Shown here: one piece after another, positions 55,064 to 64,000 of the stretch
Layout of the letters: the number at the start of each line of letters is the position of its first letter
Numbering within the stretch: position 1 is the stretch's first letter
DNA from: Sanderia malayensis
Taxonomy: Eukaryota; Cnidaria; Scyphozoa; Semaeostomeae; Pelagiidae
Reading direction: 5' to 3'
DNA: 64,000 bases
Assembly (NCBI GenBank): GCA_013076295.1
Contig: RQOL01000718.1
Location: forward strand, 558,001-622,000
Program-made: the position numbers and the translations under genes
Notes under the pieces: generated by a model
What the model saw: only the letters and a program-made list of their open reading frames with translations
The model's database searches: none
What the model was told of the DNA's origin: nothing

Positions 55064-57813
55064 AACTAGCAATAGCAAAAACTAAAGTGCCCCACATCCC
55101 TTTTTGAGGATGGCGGGGTGTGCATGCATTGATTGGCATGTACCTGGATTGGATGCATTATTCTGGAAATCTGGTATTAGTGAAAGGGCTTCGGAGAGCT
55201 TATTTTAAAATCCTTTACAGCAATAGGAGTTCAAGTTCAACAAATAAGTAGTTCATTCATTTAACAGTAACAAACAATGTTATATTGTATTTTTCATCTA
55301 AAAGTATAAAATTTAGAAATAAATTTATCACAAATTACTGCAAATATAATTTGTTGATGGAAGAGAAAGCACACCTCTCAAATATATTGATCCCTAAATG
55401 GTAGAACCTGTTTTGGGAAACCCCGTACAAAAAAGCAGCGTTTGATTGTTTTCCATAAAAATTTCATCTTGCAAGCACACTCATTTTTTATAAGAAAACA
55501 GTTTAATAATTTTCAACAATCAAAAAACTACATAACAGAAAAATATTGTGTGAAGCTTTTGAGAAAGTTTGAAATGCTTTATGTTGCAACTGAATTAGTT
55601 GGAATGCTGAATGTGAAATATTTAAACTATTCTTCAACGTCAATTACAGTGTGCATATTATTTCATTTATGACTTGACTTGCAAGTTGAACAAAGTGAAT
55701 CAAGACAATTTACAAGATATTTTATACAAGAGAGAATAGAGTATGTAAATCTTGTGAAATTGCGAAGAAGCCTTCATAATAATGGAAAAATCTACAAATA
55801 TAATGAAATTGCACAAATGTAATGCACCAACAGGCTCAGTTTATAAATAGTGCAATAAAACCGAAGCATCGAAATGGCGACTGAGATTTTGTCGACTAAT
55901 CACTTCACTGCCGTTGAATGCAAATAAATCAGGAAAAATAATTCATCTATTGCTCTCTTATTTTTTAAAAATATATAAAATCGATTTTGTATCAAATGTA
56001 TAGCCTACCAGACAATCAAACTTGTAAGTAGAGATACAACGACCTATTTCTTTTGACAAAGCCCAGGTAGGATAGAAGGCTACTAGGCCTTACTAACCCT
56101 TTGCAATCGCCCACAGGAGGCAAAATGTTCCCTTGTCTTTTTCGTCAAAGGCAATAAACTTTTTCAACTACTGATTCCAAGAACCAGAAAGCAGTATTGC
56201 TGTCTCCTTCTTTCACAGCATGCAAACACCACGGCAAACAACACAACTCGGTGCCGTTTCGCTTCAAACCTGTTTTACCTGTCTGACAACATTCCAATTG
56301 ACGACGAAAAATGTGGAAAAATTTACACAGATTCTCTATATCTCCTGCGGGGTACACTATGAGGCCCCGCTTTGATGCGGGGCAATTATAGTTGTAAATA
56401 TTTTCAGCAAAGGTGGGAAGGGTTATAGCAGGTCCACATCGGCAGTCATGCCGCCCGCAACATGACCTGCTTTAACAAAAAATGTATGTGTTATGTTATG
56501 TCATGTAATGTTATGTTTTGTTGTGTTATGAATGCGCGACGCTTTTGAATAGGATTGATTTCTGATTAGTGTGCAAAGTTCAATGTCGTAACTCCACGGG
56601 AATTCGATTACCGCCACCCCATTTGCCTTGTTTGCGATATGAAAAACCTCTGCAATTTGTAGCGACCATGTTTTTTACGAAAAACATTGTTACTAGAAAA
56701 GCATAATTTCTCTTCATATTCTAACAAAACTGCGTTTCATGCTTCACAACAGTGCTGTTGATTTCGATATAATAGTTACAGTGAAAAATAATGCAAATTG
56801 GGCAGTTTTTATAGCAGGGATCGTATATTGGGTCGTGGGGTCCAGCAATTAGAACTACCCGAACAAAGAATTGACACGTTTTTCATTGATAGGTTGCAAT
56901 CACTGTAAAAACAAGTTTACATGAAACATTTAGCTTTCGTTTCGCAATGTTCGTTGAAGCTTCTCAGATTTTTTACCCCAATATTGCAAAAATAGATCTT
57001 TTCTGTCCATCACTTTCAATATTCTACTTCTCTGTGTGATCAAATGTTTTCTCTTATAATATAATTGCATCCAACTTTGTTTATTGTTTAATAACCGAGA
57101 AAACATTAAACAATGTAAGTTTTGTGTGATTTTGAATCCACTAATTAGCTATCAAAGCGATTACAGACATCAATGTATTGCTTAGTCTTGCTTGTCCAAC
57201 CATCCGGCTTGACACACATAAGCAAGGGGTAGTTGCATTACATGTCTACCGCTCATTAAAGCCTAGTTTTCATATAGTCGTTAATTGCATTTAACAACTA
57301 TTTAAAAAAAATATCAACAGGGCCAGGAGGTATCTCGTCGGTCCTCAAGAATGAATTTACAAAAGCTTATCGAAATGGAATAAGTAAAAGGTCACACGCC
57401 ATTTAATGTCATTAACAATTAATGCCATAGCCAACGTACCATACCAAGATGAACTAAAGATCTTTTGTTTTGCACAATCTTTAAACTGCCATTTTCTAAA
57501 CAATTCAATTTCGTGCTTAAGTTATCCTGTTGTGAGCTTTATTTGGTCAAGATAATTAGGTAGAAAAGGACTGGTATTTTTGGGATGAGCTCAATATCAA
57601 ATGGTATGTCGCAAAATCGAATGGTCATTTTTGGTGAGTAGCGTTCAGTTTTCAGGTCTTATTTTTTCATTTTGCTTTTGAATCCACAGCTGAGCTTGCT
57701 GTCATACTTCATTGGATCTTGAATCCGATGAAGATATGTTTTATTTAGATTATGACTGATGTAATGAAAAAGATTTTACTTTGTTAGGGTAACTTCAAAT
57801 TTCTGACAATACG
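55064..57813. other. Intergenic or intronic, no exon recognised
   Basis: The stretch is AT-rich. A short TTATG-type tandem run lies at about 56485-56530, and a GCCCCGC-containing hairpin is near 56362-56384. Nothing coding is supported. Confidence 0.4.
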
Positions 57814-60800
57814 ATGGCGTCTGGATTCTTTTTTCTTGTCTTTACCATCATCATCGCAATTTCTTTGGGGATCAACTCAGTATCAGGTACTTTTTTCAAC
57901 ATTTTAAGTTGAAACTTTCAAGTAACCGTTGGTTTCTCTTTATTGCTGATTTTTTAACGTTGAAAGCAAATACACACGAATTCTGCCTATTTGCATTCAC
58001 ATGCTTGTTAAATTCAATTTAAGAAGGGTTAATATTCAAAATAAATTGTTTTACCGTGTCATGCACAGTTGTTATCATGTTTATATTTGTATGGCATAAT
58101 AAATATGAGTCTTTAAACATTTCTAATCAACATATCTATAATACCTGGGGTGGGGAGTAAGTATACAGGCCGTTGTCTGTTAATCTCGTGCAGAACTTTT
58201 GTTGGGTGAAACTGAGTAATCTTCAGCTGGGTCCAAGGGTCAAAATGTACAGAAGACGGCGGCCATTAGAAAGGCTCCACGAACACTTGTGGTTCGTTTT
58301 TTTTATCTAGTTCTCAACTTGTTTTCAACTAGGAGACAATAAAACAAGCCTTGTGGTCCATGAATAGCGGGACGATCAGTAAAATAGGCCACGTTAATGA
58401 CGGCCCAAGAAGTCGAAATCCCTCACAATAATTGACAGGCCAATCAATAAATGTCTATATGAGGCAATTTATACCCAAGTCGCAAGTAGGCTACGCTAAC
58501 GTAGACTAAAGAAGCACTAAACACGTAGGACTAGCTTGATACGGCATATAAAATAAACGATTATTACTCTGCTACTAATTAGTAAGAAACGATCTCACTG
58601 GGATAATTTGTATATGTGGCCTTGTTGAGTAGGGGCCATGGAGGACACTCGTTATACAATCGAATATTTGCAACATTCTTCCACAAATGCATGCAATAAC
58701 AGGTTCGGATACAACACCCTACATGTTTAACATTGGAAAATAAGCGTCATAAAAAGTTATTGAAATATAAAACTTCATGTCAACGGATTCAAAACTTGGG
58801 GTCCGAAGAAAATGTAAGTGATGCTACATTTAATGATGTCGAAACGTTCATGCAGACCATAATATACTCTGGCATGGCAAAGGAATCCTATGTACAAACA
58901 AGAATTCGATTGTATAACGCTTGAAAGCGAAATCCTCCGCTGCAATTCCAGCAAATCCGAAATCTCTGAGCGAAGACATCAAACGCGCAAACTTGCAGAG
59001 TTATGTGTGGTTGCGCAGTCTAAATGCAAATGTGAGGCGTATTGATCCACAAATGTGTGGCTGGACCGTTAATGAGCAGCTAAGCAGATTCACTTCTATC
59101 TGGTTTAAAGGGAACCAGTTGCCTCCGTCCCTCATCTGATCACGTCGGCAGAAAAAGAAAGTCACAAATGACGGAAATGACGCTGACGGAGAGTCAGAAA
59201 GTGAAGTGGAAGTTCCCCCACCAATAAAGCGACCAGAAAAGACGCCTCGACAACCTGATGCCACATCATTCCAAAACTATTCTGCTGACTCAGAAGTGAG
59301 CATAGTTTTGGGGCCAGTTGAATAAAATTCTGAGTGGGAAGAAGATTTCACGACTTCAGAGGAAGAAAACGTAATTCCTCAGATAGCGATTTCGTGCCTT
59401 AAACTATTTTTTCACAAAAAAAACAGTGTTATTTTCCTTAAAATCAATAAATCCTTGTTCCGTTTTATGTTTTATATAACGTTAACCAGTTTGGGATTAC
59501 TTGTGTGGAAAAAATTTTTCCGATAACGTCATCACCGAAAATGCTGCGCAAATTAATTAAATTATATGTCAAATTATCAGTCTTTATGCAAGGAGCACGA
59601 AACCGTTAATATTTCTTAAATTGAGGGAGTATGAGAGACGTTATAGCTGATTCAAGATAAATTTTGTACCAATTATGACGTCATCAGCCACGTGAAAACT
59701 GGGCGTTTCCCAAAAAGTCATCTGGCAGTTTCTGATAGTCCAAGACCTCCTTAACACGTATCAGGAATAAAAACAAACGTTAGGCAGGATGTGAGGTGTT
59801 TTTAGTATATGCCCTGTCTACTAGTCATGTATCGCATTGTGAGGGGTACGGCAATAGACGAGGAACTTCCCAAGAATCCTTCATCCGACTCAAAAGAACG
59901 AGAAAGCATGAAAAAAGTGTGCTTACTCTCTGATTTCTAGCGAAGAATCGTAAAAAATGCTATATCTGTGCAGCTAGATTCCCCTTGCAAAAGTTTGTGA
60001 ACAGTTCGAATTTTAGGCCCGGACCTAATTATTATTATTTAAACTTTGAAATTGGACAATTTCGCAGCAATATCACGGAAATTTTTGTCAACACTACAAA
60101 AATCATTGCAGAAAGCGTTGCTATTTTTTTGCTTCTCTGTGTTTAATATTGACAAAGTTATAGGAAATTTTCCGGGGCATGGCAAGAGGAAAGGAAAGTT
60201 GATTTCAAGACCGAAATGAACGTTACTATCATGGAAAAATTGCGAAAGTTGCCAAATGCACAAAGACAAGTGCTTATAATATTATGAAAAAAGTTTCAGA
60301 AAACAAGTTCTGTGGCCGTGAACGATGGGACAGGCCGGCCTAAAAAGATCACAGAAAAGGAAGAACGAATTGTGAAACGTAGCGCACGCGAAGATTGTTT
60401 AGGAACTTAGAAGTCGAGTTGTAAAAAATAGAGAGCAAAATTCCTTCTAAATTGTCTAAATTTGAGAGTTCGATTGCTGAAGTCTCATTCCATAGTTTTT
60501 ACAATCAAATCATACATCGCACAATTGGGCAATAAATCATTGTTCATTGTTTGTAAACAAAATGACATTGCTCAGTCTCCGCCATCTTAAATTCAAAATC
60601 ATTCAAAAACTTTTGCGAGGGGAGTGTACAACCACCATAGATATATGAAACCAGACCGTAAATTTCGCCCGCGAGCCTCCAAGAAGATGGCCGACCAATG
60701 CTTCACTTTTGTATTGATGCGTCAATTGGAGTGCGCACTTTAGTGTATCCTATATCCTATCTCTATGACAACCAGGCACTACGGTTCTGCGCCCGCGAAA

Positions 60801-63800
60801 CTGTCAGCGGTGCAACACAAGAGACACGCATTGTTAATTTTCTTTCTTGGTTTCGTTTTGTGTTAAACATGATTTGGAGCATGAACCTCGTTTTATCTTA
60901 AGCAAATAATTTTATCAGAATCGACTTCCAAAAATGTGCATTTAATTGTTAGCTTTCCCGATTTTTGAAAATTCTATGACGTCATGGCAAATATGACGTC
61001 ATAGCTAACTTTTATAGAAGCACTATAACGAAAATAATTTTGATGGAAAACGCTAAATTGATGACCCTGATCACGAATTTTCAGTTTTTAGAAAGCTGTC
61101 ATGCTTGATAATTGACATACTCATAGTTTTCCCATCGAGGACTGGGTTCAATTGCTTTAGTCTAAAAATAGAGTTTAGAGGCAAATTTCGATTGGGGTCT
61201 CGACCCTAAATTTTTCAGCGTGACAAACTCTCCATGTATGCCAAGTTTCATGTTGATATCATAAAATGCACAATCGTGACGCTAAGCTCCCCCACTATTT
61301 GAAATACCTCTGTCAGACGTTTTCATAGCCCTTACGGTGGCTTCATTTCCGTCCGTTCGTGGAGGCTGTATATTTATGTTCATGTTACTCGACAAAATAC
61401 AGCAAGCTCGGAGGTTATCTTAAGTCAACTAATCAAAGTATGCATAAAACATTCACTTGTAAAGTTCAATACGAGGCTAGTTCAACATGAGGCTATTTAC
61501 ACTAATTCGCACATTTACGCACTTTGTTGGATCACCATGAATGGAAAATGGCTCTGTGGCAGGGTTTATTTTAAGGTGCAGTGATAACCAATTTGTGTAG
61601 TGATAACTTTTTAACAAAACCATTTTAGACAAATTTCAAGAAAATATTTTCACAGTAAATGTCGCCCTCGTAATCATCGATGTAAATAACAAACTAATAG
61701 TAAACAGTCAATACTAAACAATTTAAAAGCTTCGCTGAACCAGCTTATTGTCATTTTCTTTCAATATCTTGGTTCTCAAAAACTTTTCGAGACCAAGACT
61801 GCCTGTCAGCTTTTGGGGTATCTCGGGTTAAGCGTTTTCTATTTGTCATGAAGTAGTGAACAGCTGGTCGTGGGTCATATTGCCCCAATATACTGGCATA
61901 TTCAAATTTATGTAGAAATCGATAATGATTGTTCGTCGCTGAAGTCGGTTTCTTGAACTTGTTTTCATGAGACTGTATGCAGATACTAGCCTCTCAAAAT
62001 CTGCAGAATGGGGCATACAGACAAGGATGTCCAAAACTGTTATCAAGGCGACCTAATCGTACTACTTCCAATAGGAATGGTGAAGAAATTGATCTGAGTT
62101 TGCTTTTCAACAATTGATTTGAGCTTGTCAATTTAAAAGTAGGCTACAACCACATATCAAACAGTTACCAAGTCGAGATTTGAACAAAGTATGACATGAA
62201 ATTCGATAAAATTGCCCTGTCTGTTACTCAAAAACTGTACATTGACGAGAAATAGCACCTGGTAGGTCAATTGAATAAACCTAATTCCAACAAGAAAAAA
62301 CCACACCTTACCCTATGTTAGTAGAAGGGCGTGGTCATAACAAGTTTCGAAAGACAACGCCCATATGATCAAAATTTGCAAAATATGTGCAATGATAAAA
62401 AATCCTTAAAATAAACCTTGCTCTGTGGACTTGCGAGTGTTCAAACACTGATGTCATTTGAAATTGCTGGCAATATTCTAAGCAAAAGCTAAATTGCAAT
62501 CCTACAAAGAGGACATGTTAACTTGTTGAACGCGTTCAAATTTCAGCACTTTTTCACTCAATTTTACACCTCTTGCTGCCGTCGTCAAATAGAGCAGTCG
62601 CCCAAATAAGCATCAAAGCTTAACTGTTTTAAAAATTTTCAATGTATCTTTTAAACGAAATCAAAAATGTGATTGAAGTTTCAATATAAATTGCTTTTCA
62701 GGTCAACTTCGCATATTCCCATACAATACAACTAACTTCGTTCAAAATCAAGATGATTCTGAAACAATGATGTTTGTTATTCCTCCAATTCGGCTCAAAG
62801 ATGCACAATACAGTGCAATCTTTGTAAGTAATAATGTCTATGAATTATGTTCCTTGCCTATTGTTTAAATTCGTTTTGATTTGTCATTTCTAAGAGCATT
62901 TAAAGACAATGGCATGAAAATAAATTCTAATTTTCAATGCAAAATTCTTTGCAGATCTATACGAATGGTTACGTATCATTCCCAGCTATGCATAATAGCG
63001 CAACGCCTAGCTACCCCAGGAGTGTCGAGATATTGGCTCCTTTTTGGACGGATATTGACTTCAGAAATTCAAGCGGTGGTGTTGCTTACTCACTACACCA
63101 ACATACAGACACAGATTCATTCTCCCAGATGATAATAAACAAAACCAGCTTGTACATATCAGCCAGAACCAACGTCAACTTTTCTCCAACTTCGGTAATA
63201 CTCGTGACCTGGATAAAGGCCTTGCCCAAAAATTATTCTTCAAGCGCAGACAGAAACGAGGTATGTGAGTGTGCTTGGGTAATCGTTAATAATGGAAAAT
63301 CCTTGGTAGACTTTAAGACTATGTGATCTCTAAACACTTGATTATACTTTCTTTTCAGACAGTCACATTTCAATTGCATCTGGCTATGAATAATATTAAT
63401 ACATATGCATCATTTATATATGAAGATGGTGGCATGTTATGGAAGGATGTCAACCAAGTCCCTCAAATGCAAATTTCCTCATATAATAGCGTGGCTTTTA
63501 TAAAACTTGGTCCCACTGGGACTTATCCGTTTTATAGATTTGATACTGTGGTTGGAAACACAGGTAGAAAGGGAGAGTGGTTGTTTGATTTGTACAAACG
63601 TCGACCAATAATTCTGTCTCCAAGGCATCTGATCTTGTCCTATGGAAAAGAAAGCGATTTTCAAATTGAAGCAATCCCCCAATTTGTTGTAGAGTTAACC
63701 TATTCGATAAATGTAACTGGAATGTCTGCAACAGTGAATTCCACCAATGGATTAGTGACTCTGCGTGTGAACAGCCTTAACGTCACAATGACATTTATTG

Positions 63801-64000
63801 TGAAAGATGCAAACAATCAAACGAGCACGTTTCAACCAAAAATTACGTTGTGCAACTGCACGAGTGGCGCATATTGCAAAGCACCCATTGAAAACACTGA
63901 CATAACCTTTTCGAATCACTTCCTTACTTACGGAAAATGCTACTGTAACCTCGGTTACACTGGTAATGGTTTAAATTGCACTGACATTGACGAATGTACA
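57814..64000 (+). CDS. NIDO-EGF membrane protein (copy B), 3' end outside window
   Basis: Exons are 57814-57886 (signal, MASGFFFLVFTIIIAISLGI), 62702-62823, 62955-63260 and 63359 to beyond 64000. Exon 2 has the same length (122 nt) and phase as copy A, and exon 3 the same NIDO motif (ILAPFWTDIDFRNSSGGVAY). Exon 4 repeats the beta-rich segment (YRFDTVVGNTGRKGEWLFD, ILSPRHLILSY) and enters the first EGF domain (DIDECT) at the window edge. Intron 1 (4.8 kb) holds transposon relics. The upstream signal exon at 54957 could be used instead. The nine-EGF array and membrane anchor of copy A are expected beyond the edge but not seen. Confidence 0.85.
58733..59326 (+). pseudogene. Decayed ORF of a dispersed repeat-type protein family
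   Basis: Two frames join across a frameshift near 58920: one ends SYVQTRIRLYNA, the next begins KAKSSAAIPANPKSLSED and contains IKRANLQSYVWLRSLN, then CGWTV and WFKGNQLPP. This resembles a family common in invertebrate and fish genomes with the pattern LPP...L..H..RANYQ...W..SL...GHGW. A TGA interrupts at about 59140, and an acidic tail remains open to about 59326. It lies in intron 1 of NIDO-EGF copy B. Family recall is approximate. Confidence 0.4.
59977..60626 (+). mobile_element. Internally deleted Tc1/mariner element with transposase fragment
   Basis: TA-flanked ends (59975-59976 and 60627-60628) read NNNTCCCCT(T/C)GCAAAAGTTT inward. At about 60227-60405 a frameshifted fragment encodes the N-terminal HTH region of a Tc1 transposase: KIAKVAKCTKTSAYNIMKKV, then GTGRPKKITEKEERIVKRSA with the GRPKK hook. 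The DDE domain is missing. Confidence 0.7.
60629..61845. other. Non-coding part of the copy B intron
   Basis: No exon is recognised. A paired TGACGTCA palindrome (60974-61004) is the only structured element noticed. Confidence 0.4.
61846..62046 (-). pseudogene. hAT transposase C-terminal (dimerisation) fragment
   Basis: The frame reads MPHSADFERLVSAYSLMKTS then RNRLQRRTI and INLNMP, followed by a HDQ segment. The order matches the hAT C-terminal block (S-x-ER-x-FS, K-x-x-x-R-x-x-L, then Y-D-x-R). Only about 60 residues survive, without the RNase H-like catalytic part. Confidence 0.55.

Overview
The window looks like nuclear DNA of an AT-rich, intron-bearing invertebrate animal. Metazoan single-copy genes (RPL7, ASPH, EXT1, a kelch-like gene) sit close together among dense, partly young transposons. 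A cnidarian, probably an anthozoan, fits best: an intronless Shaker-type K+ channel, NIDO-EGF membrane proteins, a tyrosine-recombinase retrotransposon and abundant TA-flanked and hAT miniature elements. The phylum is an inference from gene style, not proven.

Layout. 0.4-1.5 kb: intronless voltage-gated K+ channel gene (-) with an altered pore. 3.8-8.2 kb: two miniature DNA transposons and a 961-bp element with identical 306-bp inverted arms. 8.4-10.7 kb: ribosomal protein RPL7 (-), four exons and a 5'TOP leader. 10.9-11.6 kb: a TA-flanked element rich in GTCCGAA iterons. 13.1-18.95 kb: an apparently intact Gag / RT-RNase H / tyrosine-recombinase retrotransposon (-) with split direct repeats. 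19.1-21.8 kb: aspartyl/asparaginyl beta-hydroxylase (+). 23.3-26.8 kb: BTB-BACK-Kelch protein (-). 27.9-33.7 kb: heparan sulfate polymerase EXT1 (-), seven exons. 34.2-36.3 kb: a LINE 3' end and a Ty3/Gypsy relic carrying a hAT-type MITE. 37.0-43.1 kb: a NIDO-EGF type I membrane protein (-) with a BEL/Pao relic in its first intron. 44.6-47.8 kb: a 3.2-kb imperfect palindrome. 50-62 kb: mostly relics (DIRS recombinase, double-hairpin MITE, Tc1/mariner, hAT). 57.8-64 kb: a second NIDO-EGF gene (+), running off the window end, with an additional possible first exon at 55.0 kb.

Connections. The two NIDO-EGF genes are head to head, and their promoter/signal-peptide segments (43.0-43.7 and 54.4-55.1 kb) are inverted copies of each other. 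Eight of the nine EGF repeats of the first gene carry the consensus that ASPH-type enzymes hydroxylate, and an ASPH gene lies in the same window. Exon-intron models were built by hand from splice consensus, phase and family length. The RPL7, kelch, EXT1 and first NIDO-EGF models keep phase from start to stop. ASPH lacks an identified first exon. No search tools were available, so family names rest on motif recognition.
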